Below, piece by piece: positions 16,341-24,474 of a stretch of 64,000 nt of DNA. The stretch covers positions 1 through 64,000 of the forward strand of contig JAXLSW010000018.1 of the NCBI GenBank assembly GCA_046330415.1. Direction: 5' to 3'. Source of the DNA: RHKX01 sp046330415 (lineage in GTDB: Bacteria; Actinomycetota; Thermoleophilia; Solirubrobacterales; 70-9). Both the position numbers and the translations under genes were made by a program. The stretch's first letter is position 1. Each line of letters opens with the position of its first letter. The notes beneath the pieces are model-generated. The model searched no databases. It was given only the letters and a program-made list of their open reading frames with translations, and was not told the DNA's origin.

Positions 16341-17357
16341 ATGAGAGCCGTGTCTGACCCCACCCACACCCCCGCGACCTCGACCACGCTCGGACCCGTG
16401 CTGGTCACGGGCGCGTCCGGCTTCATCGGCGATCGACTCCGTGCCCGCTTGACGCGGACCGCCGCGTCCGTCAGGGGCCTCGACTTCCAGACCGACCTGA
16501 AGCGCGGGATCGTCGCCGCCGACATCTCGGAGCGCGACGGGCTCCCGGCCGCCTTCGCCGGCCACGAGACAGTCATCCACGCCGCCGCGGCGACCCGTCG
16601 CGGCGTCACCCGCGACATCGCCTGGCGGACGAACGTCCTCGGCACGCGCAACGCGATCGAGGCCGCGATCTCGGCGGGCGCCACGCGCTTCGTCCACCTC
16701 TCGACGGCGCGGGTCTACGGCGAGCTCGACGAGGAGGCCGACGTCGAGGAGACCCAGCCCGTCCGGCTCTCCGGCGACCCCTTCACCGACTCCAAGATCG
16801 CCGCCGAGCAGGTCGTCCTGCAGGCGCAGGCGGCGGGCGAGATCGACTGCGTGATCCTCCGGCCCGGCGACGTCTACGGGCCCGGTGCCCGGCAGTGGAC
16901 GGTGCGGCCGGTCGAGGCGATCCGCAGCAACCGCTTCGTCCTCCCGGCCAAGGGCAACGGCGTCTTCAGCCCCCTCTACGTCGACAACCTGCTCGACGCG
17001 ATCGAGCTCGCCTGCTCCGCCCCTGACGCCCCCGGCGCCGTGCTCAACGTCACCGACGGGCGCGGCATGCCCTGCCGGGAGTTCTTCGGCCACTACGCGC
17101 GCATGCTCGGCAAGGGTTCGGTCCCCGTGGTGCCGACGCTGGCGGCGCTCGGGCTGGCCGCGGTGCCCGAGGCCGCGGCTCGCATCGGCGGCACCGACGC
17201 GGAAGCGACGAGAGCGACGATGCGCCACCTCGCGCGCCCGGCCACCTACTCGATCGGGCGGGCGCGGAAGGTGCTCGGCTACGAGCCGACGGTAGACCTC
17301 GAGCGGGGGATGGCCGAGACCGAGGCCTGGCTCCGGGAGCACGGACTTCTGCGATGA
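16341..17357 (+). CDS. NAD-dependent epimerase/dehydratase (extended SDR)
   Basis: 338 residues. An extended short-chain dehydrogenase with the nucleotide-binding motif VLVTGASGFIGDRL, followed by the second-strand region VRGLDFQTD and VIHAAAATRRGV. The serine position LSTARVYGE is present, but the usual YxxxK appears as FTDSKIAAEQ, with Phe in place of Tyr. The 3-beta-hydroxysteroid-dehydrogenase/epimerase branch fits, given the PLYVDNLLDAIELAC motif. It may therefore be catalytically altered. Divergent from the hydrolase and 46 bp upstream of the reductase-desaturase pair. Confidence 0.82.
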   Translation: MRAVSDPTHTPATSTTLGPVLVTGASGFIGDRLRARLTRTAASVRGLDFQTDLKRGIVAADISERDGLPAAFAGHETVIHAAAATRRGVTRDIAWRTNVLGTRNAIEAAISAGATRFVHLSTARVYGELDEEADVEETQPVRLSGDPFTDSKIAAEQVVLQAQAAGEIDCVILRPGDVYGPGARQWTVRPVEAIRSNRFVLPAKGNGVFSPLYVDNLLDAIELACSAPDAPGAVLNVTDGRGMPCREFFGHYARMLGKGSVPVVPTLAALGLAAVPEAAARIGGTDAEATRATMRHLARPATYSIGRARKVLGYEPTVDLERGMAETEAWLREHGLLR

Positions 17358-17391
17358 GCGAATTCACATGTTCAAGACAGCTCCGCGCGGT

Positions 17392-17397
17392 TAGGTT
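17392..17397 (+). promoter_or_regulatory. putative -10 box of a leaderless transcript (ferredoxin reductase gene)
   Basis: TAGGTT followed by six bases and then the GTG start at 17404. Fits TANNNT-N6/7-start. It also implies separate transcription of the reductase-desaturase pair from the upstream epimerase gene. Confidence 0.5.
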
Positions 17398-17403
17398 GGC
17401 GTC

Positions 17404-18510
17404 GTGGTAGAGCAGGGAGCGGCTCCACGGGTGTCCGGCGTTCGACGGCGCATGCTCGCGGCTGCGCGGGCGTTGACGACGCCGTTGCTGCCCGACGACT
17501 ACATCGAGCTGATGAACCCGATGTGGACGACCCGCGAGCTGCGCGGCGAGATCGTCGACATCCGTCCCGAGACCGAGGACACGTCGACGATCGTGATCCG
17601 CCCGAGCACCAAGTGGCTCGGGCACTGGCCGGGCCAGTACCTGCGGATCGGCGTCGAGATCGACGGTCGGCGCCACTGGCGCGCCTACTCCCTGACGTCG
17701 GACCCCAATCACCCCGACGGCCTGATCAGCGTCACGGTCAAGCACGTCCCCGAGGGCAAGCTCTCCCCCTACTTCACCCGCAAGGCGGAGATCGGGACGA
17801 TGGTCTTCCTGGGCGGTGTCGAGGGCGAGTTCCGGCTCCCCTACCCGCGGCCGGAGAGGCTCCTCTTCATCAGCGCGGGCAGTGGCATCACCCCCGTCTG
17901 GGCGATGCTCCGCGACCTCGCCGAAAGCGACGCGCTCGGCGACGCCAGGCACGTCCACTGCTGCACCGGCAGCGACGACTTCATCTTCGGCGAGACGCTT
18001 CGCGGCCTCTGCGAGCGCACCGACGGCTACGACCTCACCGAGCACCACAGCAAGGACGAGTCCGACCACTTCTCCGCAGCCCACCTTGAGGAGCTCGTCC
18101 CCGACTGGCGCGAGCGCGAGACCTTCCTCTCCGGACCACCGGCGATGATCGACGCGTTCAAGGAGCACTGGGAGCAGGAGGGCGATCCGGACCTGCTCCA
18201 CGTCGAGCGCTTCCAGCCGGTGATCGGCGGGGAGGGGACCAAGGAGGTCGGCGAGGGCGGCACGGTGCGGTTCCGGGTCACCGAGGTCGAGGGCGAATGC
18301 GACGGCAAGACGCCGATCCTCGAGTGCGGCGAGAACGCCGGCGCGAAGCTCCCGTTCGGCTGCCGGATGGGGATCTGCCACACGTGCGTCGGCAAGCTCG
18401 AGCACGGGCAGGTGAGGGACCTGCGCACCGGCGAGGTGCACGGAGAGGAGGGGCAGATGATCCGGACATGCGTGAACGCCCCCGAGGGCCACGTCGAGAT
18501 CGCACTATGA
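17404..18510 (+). CDS. ferredoxin reductase-type oxidoreductase with C-terminal 2Fe-2S domain
   Basis: 368 residues, GTG start. Domain order: FAD-binding barrel (WPGQYLRIGVEIDGRRHWRAYSLTSDP, the RxYS motif binding flavin), NAD(P)-binding domain (LLFISAGSGITPVWAMLRDL), then a plant-type 2Fe-2S domain with CRMGICHTCVGKL and a late Cys in IRTCVNAPEG. Electrons pass from NAD(P)H through FAD to the cluster. The gene is followed 27 bp later by a membrane acyl desaturase. Mycobacterium tuberculosis Rv3230c has the same architecture and serves the neighbouring DesA3 desaturase, so I infer the same partnership here. Confidence 0.9.
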   Translation: MVEQGAAPRVSGVRRRMLAAARALTTPLLPDDYIELMNPMWTTRELRGEIVDIRPETEDTSTIVIRPSTKWLGHWPGQYLRIGVEIDGRRHWRAYSLTSDPNHPDGLISVTVKHVPEGKLSPYFTRKAEIGTMVFLGGVEGEFRLPYPRPERLLFISAGSGITPVWAMLRDLAESDALGDARHVHCCTGSDDFIFGETLRGLCERTDGYDLTEHHSKDESDHFSAAHLEELVPDWRERETFLSGPPAMIDAFKEHWEQEGDPDLLHVERFQPVIGGEGTKEVGEGGTVRFRVTEVEGECDGKTPILECGENAGAKLPFGCRMGICHTCVGKLEHGQVRDLRTGEVHGEEGQMIRTCVNAPEGHVEIAL

Positions 18511-18537
18511 AAGCCAACGAGGAAGGGACACAGACAG

Positions 18538-19740
18538 ATGACCGGCGCACCGCCTGAGATGGAGAACCCGCTTCACCGTCTCAGCGACGAGCAGATCGAC
18601 GAGATCGGCAGGGAGTTCCAGGCGATCCACGACGAGGTCTACGAGGACCTCGGCGAGCGCGACGCCGTCTACATCCGCTCGATCATCCAGTTCCATCGCC
18701 GGCTCGCCGCGCTGTCGCGGATCGTGCTGATGGCCTCCCGCTACAAGCCCGCCTGGGTCCTCGGGACCGCCGGGCTCTCGACGGCCAAGATCATCGAGAA
18801 CATGGAGATCGGGCACAACGTGATGCACGGTCAGTGGGACTGGATGAACGACCCCTACATCCACTCCTCCACCTGGGACTGGGACACCGCCTCGCCCGCC
18901 TCGGCGTGGAAGCACTCCCACAACTACGTGCACCACACGTTCACCAACGTCGTCGGCAAGGACCACGACGTCGGCTACGAGATCATGCGCGTCGACCCGA
19001 GCCAGAAGTGGTACCCCCACTACCTGCTGCAGCCCTTCTACAACGTGCTGCTGATGGCGTTCTTCGAGTGGGGCGTGGCCGTCCACGACCTCGACTTCGA
19101 GGCCATCCGGACCGGCAAGAAGCCGAAGTCGCAGGTCAAGGACGAGCTGAAGGAGATCGGCCGCAAGGCGCGGCGGCAGATCGTCAAGGACTACATCGCC
19201 TTCCCGGCCCTGAGCGGCCCGAAGGGCTGGAAGGCGACGCTGGCGGCCAACTTCACCGCCAACATCGTCCGCAACGTGTGGTCCAACGCGATCATCTTCT
19301 GCGGCCACTTCCCCGACCAGGCCTACACGTTCACCGAGGAGGAGGGAGCCGACGACCGGCCCGGCGCCTGGTACGTCCGCCAGCTCATCGGCGCGGCGAA
19401 CATCGACGGCGGCCCGTTCTTCCACTTCATGAGCGGCAACCTCAGCTACCAGGTCGAGCACCACCTCTACCCGGACCTGCCGAGCTCCCGCTACCAGGAG
19501 ATCGCCCCCCGGGTGAAGGACATCTGCGAGCGCTACGAGCTCCCCTACAACACCGGTCCGTTCCGCAAGCAGTGGGGCTCGGTGCAGCGGACGCTGGTTC
19601 GTCTCGCGTTCCCGGGCGGCAAGCCCCGCAGGAAGGCACCGCCCTACAGGGCGCCGGCACCGGAGCCCAGCGGCAACGGCCACGGCCCCGAGAGCAACGG
19701 CCGCGCGAGCGGCGAGCGCGTCCTCGCCTCGTTCCCGTAG
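18538..19740 (+). CDS. membrane fatty acid (acyl-CoA/lipid) desaturase
   Basis: 400 residues. Membrane di-iron desaturase with the three histidine clusters: HNVMHG, HSHNYVHH and QVEHHLYPDLP. There are hydrophobic stretches before the third box. The enzyme introduces a double bond into a lipid acyl chain using O2 and electrons from a reductase, most likely the product of the gene just upstream. The hydrophilic proline-rich tail (APAPEPSGNGHGPES) is probably disordered. A short unsaturated-lipid operon is the simplest reading. Double-bond position cannot be told. Confidence 0.92.
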   Translation: MTGAPPEMENPLHRLSDEQIDEIGREFQAIHDEVYEDLGERDAVYIRSIIQFHRRLAALSRIVLMASRYKPAWVLGTAGLSTAKIIENMEIGHNVMHGQWDWMNDPYIHSSTWDWDTASPASAWKHSHNYVHHTFTNVVGKDHDVGYEIMRVDPSQKWYPHYLLQPFYNVLLMAFFEWGVAVHDLDFEAIRTGKKPKSQVKDELKEIGRKARRQIVKDYIAFPALSGPKGWKATLAANFTANIVRNVWSNAIIFCGHFPDQAYTFTEEEGADDRPGAWYVRQLIGAANIDGGPFFHFMSGNLSYQVEHHLYPDLPSSRYQEIAPRVKDICERYELPYNTGPFRKQWGSVQRTLVRLAFPGGKPRRKAPPYRAPAPEPSGNGHGPESNGRASGERVLASFP

Positions 19741-19862
19741 GCCGCGGCCACATCGAGGTCGAGGTCGAGGTGCGCTCGATCCTCTCGCGGCGGCTACCCA
19801 ACGCGGTTCCGTAGCGACCCTTTAGGCATCGCAGAGACGCCGCGCGTAGTGTTCGCTCGCCC

Positions 19863-20615
19863 ATGGCGTCTCGCGAGGAGCAGAAGCGCAAGCTGCGCGA
19901 GCAGCGTGAGGCGGCGGAGGCCGCTGCGGCCCACACGGCAGCGCTTCGTAAGCGGACCGCCTACCTCGCCGCGGGCGTCGGCCTGATCGCCCTGATCGTC
20001 GTCGTCTCGCTCGTTCTCGTCAGCCAGTCCAGCGACGACGACAAGAAGGTCGAGACGAAGGACGTGTTCGCCGGTGTCCCGCAGAAGGAGATCACCCTCG
20101 GCGAGCCGGACGCACCGGTCACCGTCATCGAGTTCGCGGACCTCCAGTGCCCGTTCTGCCGGGACTTCGCCGTCCATGACCTCCCCGGGATCGTCACCGA
20201 CTACGTGAAGCCGGGCGACGTGAAGATGGAGCTGCGCCTCCTCGCCTTCATCGGACCCGATTCGGTGACCGGACGCGAGGTCGCGGCCGGAGCCGCCGAG
20301 CAGGATCTGATCTGGCCCTTCGCTGAGAACGTCTACAACAACCAGGGCACCGAGAACTCCGGCTACATGACCACCGACTTCCTCCGCGAGCAGGCCGAGG
20401 CCGTCCCCGGCCTCGACGCTCAGCAGGCGCTCGACGCCGCCGGCTCCCCCTTCGCCCAGAAGTACGCCGACGAGAGCGACAGCGAGGCCAAGGAGCAGGG
20501 TGTCTCCTCGACTCCGTCCTTCGCGGTGACGCCCGATGGCGGCGACACCAAGGTCGTCGACGCAGACGGCCTCACCGACGCCATCGACGACGCGATCTCC
20601 CAAGCCAAGGGCTGA
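19863..20615 (+). CDS. membrane-anchored DsbA-family thiol oxidoreductase
   Basis: 250 residues. An N-terminal basic, glutamine-rich cytoplasmic stretch precedes one membrane anchor (YLAAGVGLIALIVVVSLVLV, about 34-53). An extracytoplasmic thioredoxin-like domain with the redox motif LQCPFCRDFAV and the cis-proline loop STPSFAV follows. Catalyses disulfide formation or isomerisation in secreted proteins. Its stop codon overlaps the start of a VKOR gene by one base, which would reoxidise it. Together they replace the DsbA-DsbB pair of proteobacteria. Confidence 0.9.
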   Translation: MASREEQKRKLREQREAAEAAAAHTAALRKRTAYLAAGVGLIALIVVVSLVLVSQSSDDDKKVETKDVFAGVPQKEITLGEPDAPVTVIEFADLQCPFCRDFAVHDLPGIVTDYVKPGDVKMELRLLAFIGPDSVTGREVAAGAAEQDLIWPFAENVYNNQGTENSGYMTTDFLREQAEAVPGLDAQQALDAAGSPFAQKYADESDSEAKEQGVSSTPSFAVTPDGGDTKVVDADGLTDAIDDAISQAKG

Positions 20616-21049
20616 TGGGCGGACCTCGGGGTCTGACCCTCGCGATCGCCTCGCTGATCCTGATCGGGATCGCGGTCTCCGGCTACCTCACCTACGTCCA
20701 CTACGCCGACATCGATCCGGTCTGCGCCGGCGGCTCCGGCGGCTGCCACACCGTGCAGGCGTCCGACTACGCGGAGCTGATCGGGATCCCCGTCGCGGTC
20801 ATCGGACTCGGCGGCTACATCGCGCTGGCGCTCAGCCTGCTGATCCCGGGCGAGATCGGGCGCGCGGCGGGCATGGCTCTCGCCCTGATCGGGGCCGGCT
20901 TCAGCCTCTACCTGACCTACCTGGAGCTGTTCGTGATCAACGCGATCTGCCAGTGGTGCGTGGCGAGCGCCGTCATCATGGTGCTGCTCGCGATCCTGAC
21001 CACGCTGCGGATGCTGCGCGGGCCGGGGCCCGACCCGGTGTTGACCTAA
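20615..21049 (+). CDS. VKOR-family disulfide oxidoreductase
   Basis: 144 residues. Vitamin K epoxide reductase-family membrane protein with four predicted helices. The loop cysteine pair is VCAGGSGGC and the quinone-proximal active-site pair is AICQWCVAS. It passes electrons from reduced DsbA to quinone. No fused thioredoxin domain is present, consistent with a separate DsbA encoded just upstream and translationally coupled through TGATG. Convergent with the MMPL transporter gene. Confidence 0.92.
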   Translation: MGGPRGLTLAIASLILIGIAVSGYLTYVHYADIDPVCAGGSGGCHTVQASDYAELIGIPVAVIGLGGYIALALSLLIPGEIGRAAGMALALIGAGFSLYLTYLELFVINAICQWCVASAVIMVLLAILTTLRMLRGPGPDPVLT

Positions 21050-21053
21050 CGGG

Positions 21054-23246
21054 TCAGGTTCTCTCGGCCGGGGCAGTCCCGCCGTTGCGCGCCTGGCGAT
21101 CCATGTGATCGCCCTCGAGCGAGACGTCGGGGAGGATCCGGTCGAGCCAGGCGGGGATCCACCACGCGCGGTCGCCGAGCAACGTCATCAGCGCGGGCGA
21201 GACGATCATCCGCACGATCAGCACGTCGATCAGGATCGCGACGCCGAGACCGAGGCCGAACATCTTCACGATCACGTCGCCGCCGGCGATGAACGCCAGG
21301 AACACCGACGCCATGACGAGGCCCGCTACGAGGATCACCTTGGCGATCCGCGAGAGCCCGTGGACGACGCTCTCCGGCGGGGAGTCTCCCTCGAAGTACG
21401 CCTCGCGGATCCGCGAGAGCAGGAAGACGTTGTAGTCCATCGAGAGGCCGAAGAGGATCGCGAACATCAAGAGCGGCACGAAGGCCACGATCGGGACCTC
21501 GCCGCCGATTCCCAAGAGGGACGAGCCCCATCCCCACTGGAAGACCGCGACGACGACGCCGTATGCGGCGCCGATCGAGAGCAGGTTGAAGACGGCCGAG
21601 GCGAGCGGCACGAGGATCGAGCGGAAGACCGCCATCAGCAGCAGGATCGAGAGCCCGATGACCACCGCGATGAAGAGAGGCAGACGCTCGGAGATCTTCG
21701 AGGAGAAGTCCTCGAGCGCGGCGGTCTGACCGCCCACGTACACCTCCAGGCCGGTGCCCTCGGTGGCGTTGGGGATGACGTCGGTGCGGAGCTGGTCGAC
21801 CAGCTCCGAGGTCCGCTCGTCCTGCGGCGAGGTCTCCGGGATCACCTGCATGATCGCCGCGTCCCCGGCCTCGTTCGGCTGCGCCGGGGAGACAGCGACC
21901 ACGTCGTCGGTCCCCTCGATCGAGCTCTGCAGGTCGGCGAGCGCCGCCTGGTCCAGCTGCCCGTCGTCGCTGCTGCCGATCGCGAGCAGCAACGGACCGT
22001 TGAAGCCGGGACCGAACGCGTCGCTGAGCTGGTCGTAGGCGGCGCGCTGGGTGGTGTCGGTCGGCTGGTTGCCGTCGTCGGGCAGCCCGAGGCGGAGCGC
22101 CGTGAAGGGGATCGCGAGGACGATCAGGATGACCGCGCCGACGGCGACCGCCGCGACCGGATGCTTGGTCAGCCTCCTCCCCCACTTCGTGAACGCCGGC
22201 GAGGCGGCGACGTGCTCGGGGTCCTTTGGGCTGAGCCGCTTGCGCAGCGCGCCGGTGAGGATCGGGAGCACGGTGATCGACGAGACGACCACGGCCGCAA
22301 CGGCGATCGCCGCGCCGACGCCCATCTTGCCGACGAGCGGGATCCCGGTCGCCAGCAGGCCCGCGATCGCGACCATCACGATCAGCCCGGCCGCGACGAC
22401 CGCGGTGCCGGACGTCGCGTTCGCCCGGGCAGCGGCCTCGGGCGGGTCGTTGCCCGCTACGAGCTGCTCGCGGAAGCGGCTGATGATCAGGAGCGCGTAG
22501 TCGATGCCGGCGCCGAGACCGAGCATCAGCGCGAGCTGCGTCGCGAAGTCGGGGATGCCGAGCGGCTTCGAGACGGCCGCGAGGATCATCTGGGAGATGA
22601 TCACGCCGACCAGCGCCCCGATCAGCGTCACGAACATCGCCGCGAGCGAGCGGAAGAGCAGGGTCAGGAGGATGATCGCGATGGCGACGCCGACGAGCTC
22701 CCCGACCGGCGCCTCCTGCTGGGCGGCGAGGTCGACCAGCTCGCCGCGGGCCTCGACCCGGACGCCGTCCCCCTCCGCCTGGGCTGCGGTCTCCTCGAGC
22801 TTCTCGCCATCGGCCTTCTCGAGCTCGGTCTGCTGGACGTCGTAGACCACCGTCGCGTAGGCGGTGCGCCCGTCGGGGGAGATCGCCGCGTCCCCCTGCT
22901 GCGCGCCCTTCGCGAAGGGATCGCTGACGCCGCTGACGTGCTCGAGCTCGCCGATCGCGTCGAGCGCCGACTCGATCCGCTCCTTGCGCGCCGCCTCGTT
23001 GAGGGTGCCGTCGCTGACCGTGAAGACGATCTGGCTCTGCGCCCCCGCCGCCTGCGGGAACTTCGCCTCGAGCAGGTCCAGCGCCTCCTGCGACTCGGTG
23101 CCGGGGATGGAGAAGTCCTCCGCGGCGGTCTGGCTCTGCGAGCCGACGATGACGCCGATCAGGACGATCGTGGCGACGAGGCCGATGAGACCCCGCTTCC
23201 AGTGATGGTTGAGGCTGCGGGCGAGGGAGGCGAGAAGGGCTGGCAT
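21054..23246 (-). CDS. MMPL/RND-family transporter
   Basis: 730 residues, about twelve membrane segments in two repeated halves, each with a large extracytoplasmic loop after the first helix. Typical MMPL features: LARSLNHHWKRGLIGLVATIVLIG at the N-terminus, LGLGAGIDYALLIISRFREQL (GxxxDY proton-relay motif) and LFGLSMDYNVFLLSRIREAY in the second half. Uses the proton gradient to export lipids or hydrophobic compounds. Divergent from a TetR regulator whose operator lies between them, so it is the likely target. Substrate unknown. Confidence 0.93.
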   Translation of the reverse strand: MPALLASLARSLNHHWKRGLIGLVATIVLIGVIVGSQSQTAAEDFSIPGTESQEALDLLEAKFPQAAGAQSQIVFTVSDGTLNEAARKERIESALDAIGELEHVSGVSDPFAKGAQQGDAAISPDGRTAYATVVYDVQQTELEKADGEKLEETAAQAEGDGVRVEARGELVDLAAQQEAPVGELVGVAIAIILLTLLFRSLAAMFVTLIGALVGVIISQMILAAVSKPLGIPDFATQLALMLGLGAGIDYALLIISRFREQLVAGNDPPEAAARANATSGTAVVAAGLIVMVAIAGLLATGIPLVGKMGVGAAIAVAAVVVSSITVLPILTGALRKRLSPKDPEHVAASPAFTKWGRRLTKHPVAAVAVGAVILIVLAIPFTALRLGLPDDGNQPTDTTQRAAYDQLSDAFGPGFNGPLLLAIGSSDDGQLDQAALADLQSSIEGTDDVVAVSPAQPNEAGDAAIMQVIPETSPQDERTSELVDQLRTDVIPNATEGTGLEVYVGGQTAALEDFSSKISERLPLFIAVVIGLSILLLMAVFRSILVPLASAVFNLLSIGAAYGVVVAVFQWGWGSSLLGIGGEVPIVAFVPLLMFAILFGLSMDYNVFLLSRIREAYFEGDSPPESVVHGLSRIAKVILVAGLVMASVFLAFIAGGDVIVKMFGLGLGVAILIDVLIVRMIVSPALMTLLGDRAWWIPAWLDRILPDVSLEGDHMDRQARNGGTAPAERT

Positions 23247-23269
23247 GAGCGCGGCAACGTAGCAGGTGA

Positions 23270-23284
23270 TTGCAAGGCTTGCAA
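23270..23284. promoter_or_regulatory. TetR operator between MMPL transporter and regulator
   Basis: A perfect inverted repeat TTGCAAG-G-CTTGCAA. A second half-match TTGCAA is at 23287-23292 and could be the -35 of the regulator gene (TACGCT -10 at 23311-23316, 18-bp spacing). The position allows one repressor to control both divergent genes. Confidence 0.7.
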
Positions 23285-23325
23285 AGTTGCAATTGATGCA
23301 CGCCTTGTCCTACGCTTCCGGCGAG

Positions 23326-23949
23326 ATGGGACGAACGGCCGAAACGAGCCCGACCGGGTTGCGCGAACGCAAGAAGCTGCAAACACGAGCCGCGATCGCC
23401 GAGGCGGCCGACGAGCTCTTCGAGGCCCAGGGGTTCGCGGCGACGACCATCCCCCAGATCGCCGAGCGCGCGCAGGTCTCCCCCCGCACCGTCTCCTACT
23501 ACTTCCCGGTCAAGGAGGAGCTCGTTTTCCCCGACCGCGGGGAGCTGATCGAAGGGCTCGCGGCGACGCTCGACGACCGCGAGGAGGACGAGACCGCCGC
23601 CGATGCGCTCTCGCGATGGATCACCGAGACGTTCGTGCAGCAGCCCGCGGAGGAGAAGGAGCGGAGCCTGAAACGGCGCGCCGTGATCGACGCCGACGCC
23701 GGTCTGCGCGCATACGAGCTCGAGATGCAGAGCCACGCCGAGGAGGTGATCGCCGCCTCCTTCGCCCGGGACCTGAAGCTACCCGCCGACCATCACGTGC
23801 CGCGGATGATCGCGGCGGCCACGCTCGCGGCCCTGGGTTCGCTCGGTCGTGAGGACAAGCACCCCGCCGACCCGGCCGAGGCACAGGAGCTCATCGACGA
23901 CGTGATGACGTTCATCAGCGCCGGCGCGCGAGAGCTCGGCAGTTCCTGA
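23326..23949 (+). CDS. TetR-family transcriptional regulator
   Basis: 207 residues from ATG at 23326; the frame continues upstream but the family N-terminus (GLRERKKLQTRAAIAEAADELF) fits this start. The helix-turn-helix reads AATTIPQIAERAQVSPRTVSYYFPVKEELVF. The C-terminal ligand domain is divergent. It most likely represses itself and the divergent MMPL exporter through the TTGCAAGGCTTGCAA site, and is released by the exported compound. That regulation is inference from position. Confidence 0.92.
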   Translation: MGRTAETSPTGLRERKKLQTRAAIAEAADELFEAQGFAATTIPQIAERAQVSPRTVSYYFPVKEELVFPDRGELIEGLAATLDDREEDETAADALSRWITETFVQQPAEEKERSLKRRAVIDADAGLRAYELEMQSHAEEVIAASFARDLKLPADHHVPRMIAAATLAALGSLGREDKHPADPAEAQELIDDVMTFISAGARELGSS

Positions 23950-24053
23950 TCTCGGCGGCCTGAAGCCCGGCAGAGGGCCAAGGAAGATCGCGGCCTTCCC
24001 AAGCGTCTCGTGTGGACCTTCCAAGTCCAGCCAAGCACGAAAGGCACCTTCCC

Positions 24054-24449
24054 ATGGCCAGCCCGCAAGACAAGATCCGCGAGAAGACAGCAAGCCAGCT
24101 ACGAGCAGGCGAGCAGGTCCAGGCCGCGTTCGGCGCGCAGACGGCGAGCAACTACTGGCTGCTTGCGGCCGGAGTCGGCTTCTACATCGTCAACGAGTTC
24201 CGCTGCGTGGTGGTCACCGACCAGCGGATCCTCGTGTTCAACTCGGGCAAGCTCAGCTTCTCGAGCCCCAAGGAGCTGATCGCCGAGCTCCCGCGCTCAA
24301 CCCGGATCGGGCCGCCGAAGGGAGCCTTCTGGTACACGACGGATTCCCTCGGTGAGAGCCTCAGGATCCACAAGCGCTTCCACAAGGACGTCGAGCAGGC
24401 GGACGCTCAGATCGCCGCGCCGCAGCCGGCCGCGCCGCAGCCGGCCTGA
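24054..24449 (+). CDS. small protein with PH-like fold
   Basis: 131 residues from ATG at 24054; a longer frame from GTG at 24012 exists. One hydrophobic stretch (NYWLLAAGVGFYIV) is followed by VVVTDQRILVFNSGKLSFSSPKELIAELPRSTRIG, the strand pattern of bacterial PH-like domains (YokE/bPH type). The C-terminus is a short Pro-Ala-Gln repeat (APQPAAPQPA). Function unknown; such domains often bind membranes or stress-related partners. Confidence 0.65.
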   Translation: MASPQDKIREKTASQLRAGEQVQAAFGAQTASNYWLLAAGVGFYIVNEFRCVVVTDQRILVFNSGKLSFSSPKELIAELPRSTRIGPPKGAFWYTTDSLGESLRIHKRFHKDVEQADAQIAAPQPAAPQPA

Positions 24450-24474
24450 GTCCGACGAAGCGGCCGGCCGCCGC

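Noticed and set aside
21042..21056. TGACC / GGTCA hairpin between convergent VKOR and MMPL stops
   Set aside because: Only a 5-bp stem, too weak to call a terminator.
21105..23852. 915-codon plus-strand open frame
   Set aside because: Antisense to the MMPL transporter and out of frame with TetR; composition of repeated Arg/Asp/Glu/His is a shadow signature.
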